Shown piece by piece: positions 48,557 through 58,173 of a DNA stretch of 64,000 nt. Within the stretch, counting starts at the first letter, position 1, and every line of letters begins with the position of its first letter. A program made the translations under genes and the position numbers. The notes beneath the pieces were generated by a model, which saw only the letters and a list, made by a program, of their open reading frames with translations, was not told the DNA's origin and did not search any database. Origin of the DNA: Sphingopyxis sp. L1A2A (GTDB lineage: Bacteria; Pseudomonadota; Alphaproteobacteria; Sphingomonadales; Sphingomonadaceae); contig NZ_SCOT01000003.1 of the NCBI RefSeq assembly GCF_005502465.1, positions 1 to 64,000 of the forward strand, in the 5' to 3' direction.

Positions 48557-48579
48557 CTAATGCGATGCAGTCGCATTAG
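48557..48579. promoter_or_regulatory. Fur-box-like inverted repeat
   Basis: CTAATGCGA (48557-48565) and TCGCATTAG (48571-48579) form a perfect 9-bp inverted repeat around five bases, 42 bases before the receptor start. TGCGA-N5-TCGCA cores of this kind are described for Fur in Caulobacter and relatives. It probably represses the iron operon when iron is plentiful. Confidence 0.7.
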
Positions 48580-48747
48580 CAATAGATGCTGGGCCGGTTC
48601 GTCGCATTTGGCGGTGCCGGGACGCCCCATCGTCGAAGAAGGACGGCCGCGACCGGTTCTTACGGCGCAAGATATCTAACCCACTTAAAAGCATGGCCTC
48701 TCCGGTCGTTAAGCGAGAGTGGCATTCGCCGCTCAGGACCGGACCCG

Positions 48748-50043
48748 ATGTTGCTTCATCTCAAACCCGAACAGGTCGAAATCGGCATGTTCGTCGGCGG
48801 GTTCGACGGGCGCTGGATCGATCACCCGTTCTGGCGCAGCCGGTTTCTGGTCGAAACGGCCGACCAATTGGCGCGCATTCGCGAGTCCGACGTGACCGCG
48901 GTGATCGTCGATCGCGACCGCAGTCGCGTCGTGTCAGGCGCCAGCGAAGAGATGTTTCCCGTCGAGCGGCGGACCACGATCCCCAGCGGCATGACACCGC
49001 CCTATCGCGGGGTTGAGCGACGCCGCGCGGCGATATTTGCGCCGTCGCCGCGCGCCCGTGCGTTCCGGCCCGCGACCTATGCTCAGGAGCGCCGCCGCGC
49101 CGCGCGGGTGATCGACAAGTCGCGGCGGGCGGTGATCGACCTGTTCGAATCCGCCCGACTGGGCCGCGCGGTTGATGGCGACAAAATAGCCCCGCTGGCG
49201 CAGGCGATCAGCGATTCGATCGCACGCCATTCGCGGGTGCTGCTCAATCTGGTGCGGTTGAAGCAGAAGGACGAATATACCTATCTCCACTCGGTTGCGG
49301 TGTGCGCGCTGATGATCAACTTTGGCCGTCACCTGAAACTGAGCGAGGCCGAGGTTCAGGAATTGGGGGTCGCGGGGCTGCTGCACGATGTCGGCAAGGT
49401 CGCAATTGCCGACGACGTCCTGCTCAAGCCCGGCAAATTGACGCTGGGCGAGCGCGTGTCGGTGGAGGGGCATCCGTTGGCGGGGCATAGCTTGCTGGCG
49501 CAATCGTCGGACATTCCCACCGCGGCGCTGGAGGTGTGCCTGCGCCACCATGAAAAGATGGACGGGACGGGCTATCCCGGCGGTTTGAGCGGTGAAGCGC
49601 TGTCGCTCTATGCGCGGATGGGGGCCATTTGCGACGTCTATGACGCGGTGACGTCGGACCGGCCGTATAAAGCGGCGTGGACGCCGTGCGAGGCGCTGAG
49701 CGCGATGCAAAGCTGGCCGGGTCATTTCGACCCGCGCCTGCTCGACCAGTTCGCCGACAGCCTGGGCATATTTCCGGTCGGCACGCTGGTAAGCCTATCG
49801 ACCGGCGTGTTGGGCATTGTCACCGGCAGCGCGAGCGAGAATGGCGAGGCGATTGTCGTGCGCGTCTTTTTCGATTGCGACCTGCTGGCGGAATGTGCGC
49901 CAGTCGACTGCGAAATTCCGCCGACGGCCCGCGAGCCGCGCATTGTCGGCCGCGCGAGTCCAACATTCTGGCGCTTTGACGACTGGCCGGCGATGGTGCA
50001 GCGGGTGCTGGCGGCGACGCCGGACGTTGATCCGCAGCCCTAG
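48748..50043 (+). CDS. HD-GYP c-di-GMP phosphodiesterase
   Basis: 431 residues from the ATG at 48748 (54 codons upstream are rejected). The N-terminal part (MLLHLKPEQVEIGMFVGGFDG, WIDHPFWRSRFLV) is a DUF3391-like domain. The HD-GYP domain shows Y-SVAV-like entry (YTYLHSVAVCALMI), His213-Asp214 in LLHDVGK, HHEKMDGTGYPGG with GYP at 275-277, and RMGAICDVYDAVTSDRPYK. All metal and GYP residues are intact, so it should cleave c-di-GMP. It diverges from the TonB receptor. Confidence 0.92.
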   Translation: MLLHLKPEQVEIGMFVGGFDGRWIDHPFWRSRFLVETADQLARIRESDVTAVIVDRDRSRVVSGASEEMFPVERRTTIPSGMTPPYRGVERRRAAIFAPSPRARAFRPATYAQERRRAARVIDKSRRAVIDLFESARLGRAVDGDKIAPLAQAISDSIARHSRVLLNLVRLKQKDEYTYLHSVAVCALMINFGRHLKLSEAEVQELGVAGLLHDVGKVAIADDVLLKPGKLTLGERVSVEGHPLAGHSLLAQSSDIPTAALEVCLRHHEKMDGTGYPGGLSGEALSLYARMGAICDVYDAVTSDRPYKAAWTPCEALSAMQSWPGHFDPRLLDQFADSLGIFPVGTLVSLSTGVLGIVTGSASENGEAIVVRVFFDCDLLAECAPVDCEIPPTAREPRIVGRASPTFWRFDDWPAMVQRVLAATPDVDPQP

Positions 50044-50063
50044 ATTGCGGCGCAGCCCCCGCG

Positions 50064-50780
50064 TCACAGCAAATAGGATATGGCGTTGCCGAAGTTGTGG
50101 AGGAGGATCGGCAGCGCCAGGCTGCGCGTCCGCAGCACCAGCCAGACCGCGAGGAGCGACGGCACTGCGGTCAGCGCCAAGAAGAGCGGATCGAACGAGA
50201 AGGTGCCGTCGGAATAGCCGAAGGCGTGGGCGAGGCCGAACAGGACGCACGACAGGATGGCGCCCCAGTTCCACTCGACGCCGAGAAACCGGACGCGCGC
50301 CGTAAACGCCTGCGCCAGCGCGAACAGCAGGATGCCGCGATAGAAGGGCTCTTCCTCAAACCCCGGCATGGTGAGCTGAAAGGCGATCGATTCGGGCGAC
50401 CCCGCCTCGCTGGGAAACGCCAGCGCCAGCGCGGCGAAGAAAGCGCAATAGAGGATGGCGACCGGGATTGCGGCTTTCCAGCTTCCCGGTGCCTGCCGCA
50501 GGGTCAGGCCGACCCGCCGCCAGCCAAAGGCCGGCAGCGCGGCGATGGCGAGCGTCGCGGTCAGGGCCAGTATCTTGCCCTCCCAGTTCCAGTCGCTGTC
50601 GGGCAGGACGCTGGGGATCAGCCCATAGGCGCGGGTGAGCAGCAGATCGTTGATCAACACCAGTGCTGCGGCGACAAGGAGCCAGCGGATCGAAAAACTG
50701 TCGCGGCGGATCAGGCCGAGCGCGGTGCCGGTAACGAGCAATATGACGATAATCGCGGCGATCGAGATTAGCCCGTCCAT
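50064..50780 (-). CDS. CPBP-family intramembrane metalloprotease
   Basis: 238 residues with about seven hydrophobic segments. CPBP/ABI motifs are intact: FEEEPFYRG (EExxxR), VLFGLAHAFGY (FxxxH) and LLHNFGNAISY (HxxxN/D), the residues that hold the catalytic metal. Prokaryotic members include CAAX-like processing enzymes and bacteriocin-immunity proteins; the substrate here is unknown. Confidence 0.85.
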   Translation of the reverse strand: MDGLISIAAIIVILLVTGTALGLIRRDSFSIRWLLVAAALVLINDLLLTRAYGLIPSVLPDSDWNWEGKILALTATLAIAALPAFGWRRVGLTLRQAPGSWKAAIPVAILYCAFFAALALAFPSEAGSPESIAFQLTMPGFEEEPFYRGILLFALAQAFTARVRFLGVEWNWGAILSCVLFGLAHAFGYSDGTFSFDPLFLALTAVPSLLAVWLVLRTRSLALPILLHNFGNAISYLL

Positions 50781-50911
50781 CTGTATCCCCCGACCGAGGC
50801 GACCCGGCGCCTTCGCGCTCTGCTGCGCCGCGGCTTAAGCAATCCGGTGCCGCCGCTCAAATCCAGTGGCGTACCGGGTCATGAGATCGTGGCGGCATGG
50901 ACGTCCAGCGA

Positions 50912-52741
50912 TCAGGCCTGCCGCTCGGCGACCCAGCGATCGATCACCGACTCCAGCACCGAAATCGGCATCGCCCCCGCCGCGAGCGCGGTGTCGTGGA
51001 AGCTGCGGAAGTCGAATTTGTCGCCCAGTGCGGCGCGCGCCTTTTCGCGGATCGCGACCCAGCTGACCTGTCCGACCATATAGCTGGTCGCCTGGCCCGG
51101 CCACACGCAATAACGCTCGATCTCGGTCACGTTCGACGCTTCGGAGGTGCCGAGCACTTCGTTGTAATAAGCGATCGCCTTTTCGCGGCTCCAGCGGAAA
51201 TGGTGGAGCCCGGTATCGACGACGAGCCGCGCAGCGCGGAACATATAGGATTGCAGATAACCAAGCTGGCCGAACGGATCGTCGGCATAGGCACCCATTT
51301 CGTCGGCGAGTTGTTCGGCATAAAGACCCCAGCCTTCGGTATAGACCGAGTAAGCGGGCAGGCGGCGGAGGCGCGGGATGCCCGTCGCCTCCTGCGCCAG
51401 CGCGATCTGGTGGTGATGCCCCGGGGTCGCTTCGTGATAGGTGAGGGTGGGCAGCGTCCACGAGGGGTTTTCGGCGGTGTCGCGCAGGTTGATATAATAA
51501 GCGCCGGGGCGCGAACCGTCGAGCGCCGGAACCTGATAATAGCCGCCGGGCGAGCCCGCCTCAATCTCCGGCGGGACGCGGCGGATATCGACCTTGGCCT
51601 GGGGCAGGCGGCCGAACATTTCGGGCAGCCGCGTTTGCATTTTCTGGATTTGGTCGTTGAGTTCGGCGATCAGCTTCGTCTTGCCCTCGTCGGTGTTGGG
51701 AAAGATGAAGCGCGGATCCTTGCCCAGCGCGCGCAGCCGTTCGGCGACGGTGCCTTTCGTCATCCCCTGTTTGCGAAAGATCGCGTCGGCGCGCGCCGAC
51801 AGTTCGGCGATGCGGTCGAGCCCGAGCTGGTGGATTTCCGCCGCGCCTTTGGTCGTCGTGGTCGCATAGGCCAGCGCATAGGCATAATATTCGTCGCCCT
51901 TTGGTAGCCGCCAGACGCCCGCGTCGTGGGTGGCGCGGGGCCGGACGGCGGTGAGTGCGGCGATCTGGCGCTGCATCGCGGGATAGATTTGGTCTTTGAC
52001 AATCGCGGTGCAGCGGCCCGCCCAATCGCCCGGGATGTTTTTGGTCTTGGTCTGAAGATTGGTGGTCAGCAGATTGGCCTGCGGCGTCGGCGCGATGACG
52101 GCGCGATATTGCTGAAGCGTGCGGTCGATGATAAAATCGGGCGGGATGATGCCCGCGGCATGTTCGGCCGTGATCCGCGCGGTTTCATGGTCGAGTTCGG
52201 TGGCGAACGCCGTGCAGCGCGCCAGATAGGCCTCGGCATCGGCGGCATTGGCGATGCTGTGCTGATTGGCGAGGAAGTCGGGGATCAGGCGATAGATACC
52301 GCTGAGCTGGGTCACCGGATGCGGTTCGGGCCAGCTGTGGAGGCCGTAGCTGAAGCTATCGTAAGCGTTGACATAGGTTTCCCACGGGCCGCGGAAGGTG
52401 TCGTAGTTGACCCGGTCCATGCCCGACAGCTTGGCAGGATCGAAGCTCTTCAGTTCGGCGAGCCCCTGACGATAGAGATTCTGGCCGCGCGCGATCCCCG
52501 CCGGCGAGCGGTCGGCCAGGCGCGATTTTGCGGCGGCGCGGTCGCCCTTGTCGAGCCCGAGCGCGGTGGCGAATTCGGGGTCGAGGTCGAGCAGCATGTC
52601 ATAGATGCGCTCATATAGCGCCGTGAGCCGGGCGCCCTCTTCAGCAGGCGACGTCGCCAGGGCGGCGCGAGCGGGCGAACGAAGGCCCGCGAGCATGGAG
52701 GATGCGGCGGCGGCGGCAAGCAAGGTTCGGCGGTCGAGCAT
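50912..52741 (-). CDS. DUF885-family metallopeptidase-like protein
   Basis: 609 residues. The N-terminus (LDRRTLLAAAAASSMLAGLRSPARA) is a twin-arginine-like export signal. LTYHEATPGHHHQIALAQE contains the HExxxGHH motif typical of DUF885 proteins, which fold like zinc peptidases. EGWGLYAEQLADEMGAY, PGQATSYMVGQVSWVAIREKA are further family signatures. Probably a periplasmic peptidase; substrate unknown. Confidence 0.85.
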   Translation of the reverse strand: MLDRRTLLAAAAASSMLAGLRSPARAALATSPAEEGARLTALYERIYDMLLDLDPEFATALGLDKGDRAAAKSRLADRSPAGIARGQNLYRQGLAELKSFDPAKLSGMDRVNYDTFRGPWETYVNAYDSFSYGLHSWPEPHPVTQLSGIYRLIPDFLANQHSIANAADAEAYLARCTAFATELDHETARITAEHAAGIIPPDFIIDRTLQQYRAVIAPTPQANLLTTNLQTKTKNIPGDWAGRCTAIVKDQIYPAMQRQIAALTAVRPRATHDAGVWRLPKGDEYYAYALAYATTTTKGAAEIHQLGLDRIAELSARADAIFRKQGMTKGTVAERLRALGKDPRFIFPNTDEGKTKLIAELNDQIQKMQTRLPEMFGRLPQAKVDIRRVPPEIEAGSPGGYYQVPALDGSRPGAYYINLRDTAENPSWTLPTLTYHEATPGHHHQIALAQEATGIPRLRRLPAYSVYTEGWGLYAEQLADEMGAYADDPFGQLGYLQSYMFRAARLVVDTGLHHFRWSREKAIAYYNEVLGTSEASNVTEIERYCVWPGQATSYMVGQVSWVAIREKARAALGDKFDFRSFHDTALAAGAMPISVLESVIDRWVAERQA

Positions 52742-52790
52742 GGTGCGATCTCCAGAATAGCGTCTGACGTGGACGTCTATCCGCGGCGCA

Positions 52791-53501
52791 TCAGCCCTGT
52801 ATTGTAACCAATTGACGCTGGCGCAAGCGCCCCGGTGTACTACCGGTCAACGCGGCGATCGCGCGGGTCATATGTGCCTGGTCGGTGAAGTGCAGCCGGT
52901 GGGCGATCGTCGCCAGCGTTTCGCCCGTCGCGCGGATCGCCGCCAGCGCGGCACGGGCGCGAACATGGGCGCGATACGCCTTGGGCGTGCAGCCATAAGC
53001 GGTGCGAAACCCTCGGCTGAGCGTTTCCGGGCGGACGCCGTAGCGATCGGCCCAATCGGTCAGCGCGAAGACCGCGCCGCGCCGCAAATCATCGGCGAGC
53101 AGGTCCGGCCAGTCGAGCGGCGGCGCCGGCGTCGCCACGAAGGTTTCTGAAAAGAGCGCCGCCGCCGCCCGGCCGTCGCGTTCGGCGAGCTGCACGAGCC
53201 GGTCGGCGTCGCCGACCCGGCCGCGGACACCGGTCGTGCCGGAAAGTCCGGGCGGCAGGTCGAGGATGAGGACGCGCGCGCCGGTCGCGCCAAAGCGGTC
53301 GAGATGCGATTCAAACGCATGATGGATCAGCGCGTCGCCCGGCCGCACGTTCCAGCGACCCTCATCCCCAGCTTCCTGATAGCCGCCTTCGAGGACGACC
53401 GCGACGAAGCTGTCGTCATGGCGGTGGCGTTCGCGCCGCTCGTTGGCGCCATGGCGCATCAGCCCCAGCGGAGCGGCTGCAAAATCGGAGCGATGCGTCA
53501 T
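52791..53501 (-). CDS. AraC-family transcriptional regulator
   Basis: 236 residues. The N-terminal half is a cupin-like sensor (RHRHDDSFVAVVLEGGYQEAG, VRPGDALIHHAFESHLDRFG). The C-terminal half carries the two AraC helix-turn-helix units (LTDWADRYGVRPETLSRGFRTAYGCTPKAYRAHVRARAAL; LATIAHRLHFTDQAHMTRAIAALTGSTPGRLR). Ligand and targets unknown. It ends just before the DUF885 gene on the same strand. Confidence 0.87.
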   Translation of the reverse strand: MTHRSDFAAAPLGLMRHGANERRERHRHDDSFVAVVLEGGYQEAGDEGRWNVRPGDALIHHAFESHLDRFGATGARVLILDLPPGLSGTTGVRGRVGDADRLVQLAERDGRAAAALFSETFVATPAPPLDWPDLLADDLRRGAVFALTDWADRYGVRPETLSRGFRTAYGCTPKAYRAHVRARAALAAIRATGETLATIAHRLHFTDQAHMTRAIAALTGSTPGRLRQRQLVTIQG

Positions 53502-53515
53502 GCGGGCGGCAACGG

Positions 53516-54550
53516 CTATTCGCGCGCCTTGGCCGCGGCGCGGACGTCCTGCGACCGGGCGAGCGGCATGACGAGAATATCGTCGCCGTCGACGATCACG
53601 GCAATATTGTCCATGCCGATCAGCGACACGCGCTTGCCGCCGCTGCGAACAAGATTGCCGTGACTGTCGTGGAGGAAGGTTTCGCCGGTGACGGCGTTGC
53701 CGACGGCGTCCTTTGGCGCGCGCGTGTGGACGGCCTGCCAGCTGCCGAGGTCGGACCAGCCCATCGCCGCGGGGATGACGGCGACGCGGTCGTCCTTTTC
53801 CATCACCGCATAGTCAATCGAGTCCGACGGAGCCCGCGCGAAATGGACGGCATCGGCATAGAGCGCGTCGCCGTCGATAATGGCTGCGGCGACGGCGGCG
53901 TCGGCGGCCTCGAAAATGGCGCGGCAATGGGTGAGCATCGCATCGCGCATCCGGCCGGCGCGGAACAGGAAGATGCCCGCGTTCCAGCTGTAGCCGCCCG
54001 CCGCGAGCATCGCCTCCGCCTCGGCGAGCGGTGGCTTTTCGATGAAGCGGTCGACGGCGAAACCATCTTCGCCGAGTGCGTCGCCATTGGCGATATAGCC
54101 AAAGCCGGTTTCAGGGCCGTCGGGGGTGATGCCGAAGGTGACGATCCAATCCTGCTGTGCCAGCTGCGCGCCTTTGGCGATTGCGGCGTGAAAGGCGGGG
54201 ACGTCGACGATGACATGATCGCTGGGCATCACCAACAACAGCGTGTCCGCATCGGCGCGGGCAACCGCAAGCGCGATGGCGGCGGCGGTCCCGCGCGGCA
54301 TCGGTTCGACGACCAAAGCGGCCTCGCGTTCGTTCATCTGGTCGCGCACCGCGGCGACATGGGCGTCGCCGCACAAGATGATCGGCGGTAAAAAGGCGGC
54401 GCTGGCGGGGGTGCGCTGCACCGTCTGCTGGAACAGGCTTTGCGTGCCGGTCAGCGGCAAGAACTGCTTGGCACGGTGGCCGCGCGATTCGGGCCACAGC
54501 CGGGTTCCGGCACCGCCGCACAAGATGAGGGGTTGGATCATCACGGTCAT
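53516..54550 (-). CDS. manC: Mannose-1-phosphate guanylyltransferase
   Basis: 344 residues. Nucleotidyltransferase motif LCGGAGTRLWPESR near residue 10, VMPSDHVI, and FIEKP are diagnostic. It lacks the C-terminal phosphomannose isomerase domain of bifunctional ManC/AlgA. It makes GDP-mannose for exopolysaccharide, fitting the divergent sugar transferase gene. The ATG at 54550 or the one three codons later (54541) may be used. Confidence 0.88.
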   Translation of the reverse strand: MTVMIQPLILCGGAGTRLWPESRGHRAKQFLPLTGTQSLFQQTVQRTPASAAFLPPIILCGDAHVAAVRDQMNEREAALVVEPMPRGTAAAIALAVARADADTLLLVMPSDHVIVDVPAFHAAIAKGAQLAQQDWIVTFGITPDGPETGFGYIANGDALGEDGFAVDRFIEKPPLAEAEAMLAAGGYSWNAGIFLFRAGRMRDAMLTHCRAIFEAADAAVAAAIIDGDALYADAVHFARAPSDSIDYAVMEKDDRVAVIPAAMGWSDLGSWQAVHTRAPKDAVGNAVTGETFLHDSHGNLVRSGGKRVSLIGMDNIAVIVDGDDILVMPLARSQDVRAAAKARE

Positions 54551-54676
54551 CGCGCCGGTCTATCGCCTCCGGCGCCGCGGGTCACCCCTGCTTGGGCAAA
54601 TGGCAAGTGTAAAATTAACCGACAGTTGACGCCTCGACTGTAGTATCGGGGATGCGAAAGGGCTGCGTAATTTTTC

Positions 54677-56065
54677 ATGTTCCGGCTGTTCAAACATTAT
54701 GTCCCGCACGCCGTCGTCTGGCTGGCGTTGATCGAATTTTTCGCGCTGCTCGGCTCGGCCGAGGGGGCGTGGCATCTTTATGCGCATCAGGCGGGCTTCG
54801 ACGCCGGGCCGCTCGCCGACCGGTGGCTGCCGCTCGCGACCTTTGCCGTCGCCAATTCGCTCGCGATGATGGCGACCGGTATGTACGGGAACGAGGGGCT
54901 GCGTTCGATGCGCTTTGCCACCGCGCGCCTGCTCGCCGCGATCTCGCTCGGGGTGATTTTCCTCTCGGTGCTCGGGTTTCTGTTGCCGACCGCGACGCTG
55001 TGGCGCGCCAACAGCCTGTACGCGATGGCGCTGGCGATCGCGGCGCTGTTTGTCATCCGTCTGGCGCTGACCCAGTCGGCGGGAGCGGAGGCGTTTCGTC
55101 GCCGCATCCTGGTGCTGGGCGCCGGACCGCGCGCCGCGCGACTGGCGGCGCTCGCCAATGCGCCCGGCAGCGGGCTGGAGATGGTCGGCTTTATCGCGAT
55201 GAGCGACGCCGAAAAGGCAGTCTCCGGCGCGGTCGCGCGCGAGACGATCCCCAATCTTTCCGATCATGTTGTCACGCTCCGCGCCGGCGAAGTCGTGCTG
55301 GCGCTGGAAGAGCGGCGCAACGCGTTGCCGCTGAACGACCTGCTGCGCGTCAAGACGACCGGCGTCCATGTTAACGACATCGCGAGCTTTATCGAGCGGG
55401 AGACGGGGCGCGTTGATCTGGCAACGACCAACCCCAGCGGGCTGATCTTTTCCGACGGATTTTCGGCGGGGCAACGGATTTCCAAGGTCGGCAAGCGGCT
55501 GTTCGACATATTGGCCAGCCTGATCGTGCTGGTCGTCGGCCTGCCGCTGATCATCGTTGCCGGAATCGCGGTGATACTCGACAGCCGCGGGCCGGTGTTT
55601 TACCGCCAGCCGCGCGTCGGGCTGTTCGGCGAACCCTACGACATTTTCAAAATTCGTTCGATGCGCACCGATGCCGAGGCCGAGGGCAAGGCGGTGTGGG
55701 CGAGCGAGAATGATCCGCGCGTCACCCGCGTCGGACGGATCATCCGCAAACTGCGCATCGACGAACTGCCGCAGACCTGGTGCGTCCTGAAGGGCGACAT
55801 GAGCTTTGTCGGGCCGCGCCCCGAGCGCCCCTGTTTCGTCGAAGAACTCGAACAGAAAATGCCCTTTTATGCCGAACGGCACATGGTGAAGCCCGGGCTG
55901 ACCGGCTGGGCACAGATCAACTATCCATATGGTGCGTCGGTCGAGGATGCGCGGGTCAAACTGGAATATGACCTGTATTACGCGAAAAACTACTCGCCCT
56001 TCCTTGACCTGTTGATCCTGTTGCAAACAGTGCGCGTTGTGCTGTGGCCTGACGGCGCGCGCTGA
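54677..56065 (+). CDS. PEP-CTERM-associated sugar transferase (EpsB-type)
   Basis: 462 residues. Four N-terminal membrane helices, a nucleotide-binding-like middle domain ([19 protein letters not shown]) and a membrane-anchored C-terminal sugar transferase domain from about residue 270 ([80 protein letters not shown]). It should start repeat-unit assembly on undecaprenyl phosphate. The match is to the TIGR03013-type transferases that travel with PEP-CTERM systems. Two bases separate it from prsK. Confidence 0.9.
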   Translation: MFRLFKHYVPHAVVWLALIEFFALLGSAEGAWHLYAHQAGFDAGPLADRWLPLATFAVANSLAMMATGMYGNEGLRSMRFATARLLAAISLGVIFLSVLGFLLPTATLWRANSLYAMALAIAALFVIRLALTQSAGAEAFRRRILVLGAGPRAARLAALANAPGSGLEMVGFIAMSDAEKAVSGAVARETIPNLSDHVVTLRAGEVVLALEERRNALPLNDLLRVKTTGVHVNDIASFIERETGRVDLATTNPSGLIFSDGFSAGQRISKVGKRLFDILASLIVLVVGLPLIIVAGIAVILDSRGPVFYRQPRVGLFGEPYDIFKIRSMRTDAEAEGKAVWASENDPRVTRVGRIIRKLRIDELPQTWCVLKGDMSFVGPRPERPCFVEELEQKMPFYAERHMVKPGLTGWAQINYPYGASVEDARVKLEYDLYYAKNYSPFLDLLILLQTVRVVLWPDGAR

Positions 56066-56067
56066 TC

Positions 56068-58173
56068 ATGCTCGGCGGCGTGTCGGAAATTCTCTCGGTG
56101 CTGGCAATGGTCGGCTTTTCCGCGGTCGCGCTGTGGCTATTGGCGCGACCACCAGCGCGGATGGCGGCATTGATGCCGGCGCCGCGGATGCTGACGCTCT
56201 CGGCCGCCGCTACCGCGCTATGGTGCGCGGTGCTCGCGCTGTTCACGCCCGGATCGTCGCAGGCAATGGTGGCGCAGCCGCTGCGCGACCTGGCGATGCT
56301 GGGCTGGCTGGCCACGACCTTCTGGTCACCGGGGGCGCCGATGTCGCGGCCGCTGCGGCTGATCCTGCGGATGCTGGCGACAATTTGCCTGCTGACCCTG
56401 GTGCTGGGCGCGGCAGCGCATTGGCGGGCCGGCGCCGCGGCAGAGCCGTGGATGACGCCAACGCTGACCTTTGCCGCGATGATCGTCGCGACCGGCGGGC
56501 TGTTGATCGTCGATAGCGGGGTCCGCCACGCGAGTGCCGGCCTGCGGACGCCGGTGATGGCGGTCGCCGGCGGGTTTGCGATGCTGTGGGCCTATGAACT
56601 CAACGTCCAGCTGATCGGGGCGCTGACCGGCAAGAGCGCCTCGACCTTGATCCAGTTGCTGCCTGCGGTCGTGCTGCTGATGCTGCCGACCTATATCGTT
56701 GCGGCGATGGATATCGGGCGCGAGCGGATGCAGCTGTCGCGGACCGCCGCGATGCGCACGCTGATCTTGCTGGCCGTCGCCGCCTATCTGATCGTCATCG
56801 GGTTGACCGGGGCGATCGCGCGGCTGGTCGGCGGCGATTATGCCGAACTGGCCCAGGCGGCATCGCTGGTCGTGGCGCTGGGCACCGGCGGATTGCTGAT
56901 CGCGTCGGCGCGGGCGCGTGCCTGGCTGTCGGTGATGATCACCAAACATCTTTTCGAACATCGTTACGACTATCGGACCGAGTGGATGCGCTTTACCGCG
57001 ACGCTGGGTCAGGGCGGCGGCGAGGATGATCGCAACCTCCATCGCCGGGTCGCCAAGGCGCTGGCCGAGCTGACCGGCAGCCCCGGCGCGCTGTTGATGC
57101 TGCCCGCCGCCGGGGGCGGCTTTCGTGTTGCCGAACAATGGCATTGGCCGGTCGATGTCGACGCGGACGATGCGGCGCTGTCGTTGCGATCGGCATTCAT
57201 GTTGCAGGAAACGCGGCACATCGTCGACCTGGATGCCGAGCGCCGGGGGCAATCGGACGAGAATCTGGCGATCCCCGATTGGCTGATCGCCGACCAGCGG
57301 GCGTGGGTCGTGGTCCCAATCCTGCATTTCCAGCGCATGATCGCGGTCGTCGTGCTGCACCGTCCACCGGTGTCGCGCGCGCTGGATTGGGAAGATCTCG
57401 ACGTGCTGCGCATCGCGGGGCAACAGGCGGCGAGCTATCTGGCCGAATCGCAAAGTCAGGAGGCGTTGTCCGAGGCGCGGCGTTTCGACGAATTCAACCG
57501 CCGCTTTGCCTTCATCATGCACGACATCAAGAATCTGGCGAGCCAGATCGGCTTGCTCGCGCGCAATGCCGAACGCCATGCCGACAAACCCGACTTTCGC
57601 GCCGACATGGTCGAAACGCTGAAGATTTCGGCGGGGCGGCTGAGCGACCTGTTGGTCCGTCTGGCACCGCGCGGGCGCGGACCGGCGGCCGAGGCCGGAC
57701 GGGTCTTGATCGAACCGATCCTGAACGACATTGCCGCCGAGGCGCGGCCGCGTCGGGCGCTGTTCGTCGGTTGTCAGACCGGCCTGTCGGCGTGGGGCGA
57801 TGCGGAATCGGTCCGGCAAATTGTCCAGCATCTGGTCGCCAATGCGATTGATGCCTCGGACGCCGGAACCCCGGTCCAGGTCGTCGCGGTCGCCGAGCAC
57901 GGCCGGGCGCGCATTGATGTGATCGACCAAGGCAGTGGCATGACGCGCAGCTTCATTCGCGACGAGCTGTTCAAACCCTTTGTCTCGACAAAGGACGGCG
58001 GGTTTGGATTGGGCGCGTTCGAGGCATTGCAGATCGCGCAGGCGATGGGCGGCGCGATCGGCGTCGAGAGCGAACCAGGCAAGGGGAGCAGCTTCACTTT
58101 GTGGCTGCCGCTGGCCGACGCGCATGAGGGTGCGGGCGTCGATGCCCGAATGATGAAAGTGACATCGCAATGA
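56068..58173 (+). CDS. prsK: PEP-CTERM system histidine kinase PrsK
   Basis: 701 residues. Eight to nine membrane helices occupy the first 290 residues, followed by a GAF-like domain (about 330-460) and a kinase domain. The phosphoacceptor is His485 in IMHDIKN, and the ATPase part shows HLVANAIDAS, GSGMTRSFIRDELFKPFVSTKDGGFGLG. This layout is that of PrsK. The end overlaps prsR by 4 bases. Confidence 0.9.
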   Translation: MLGGVSEILSVLAMVGFSAVALWLLARPPARMAALMPAPRMLTLSAAATALWCAVLALFTPGSSQAMVAQPLRDLAMLGWLATTFWSPGAPMSRPLRLILRMLATICLLTLVLGAAAHWRAGAAAEPWMTPTLTFAAMIVATGGLLIVDSGVRHASAGLRTPVMAVAGGFAMLWAYELNVQLIGALTGKSASTLIQLLPAVVLLMLPTYIVAAMDIGRERMQLSRTAAMRTLILLAVAAYLIVIGLTGAIARLVGGDYAELAQAASLVVALGTGGLLIASARARAWLSVMITKHLFEHRYDYRTEWMRFTATLGQGGGEDDRNLHRRVAKALAELTGSPGALLMLPAAGGGFRVAEQWHWPVDVDADDAALSLRSAFMLQETRHIVDLDAERRGQSDENLAIPDWLIADQRAWVVVPILHFQRMIAVVVLHRPPVSRALDWEDLDVLRIAGQQAASYLAESQSQEALSEARRFDEFNRRFAFIMHDIKNLASQIGLLARNAERHADKPDFRADMVETLKISAGRLSDLLVRLAPRGRGPAAEAGRVLIEPILNDIAAEARPRRALFVGCQTGLSAWGDAESVRQIVQHLVANAIDASDAGTPVQVVAVAEHGRARIDVIDQGSGMTRSFIRDELFKPFVSTKDGGFGLGAFEALQIAQAMGGAIGVESEPGKGSSFTLWLPLADAHEGAGVDARMMKVTSQ

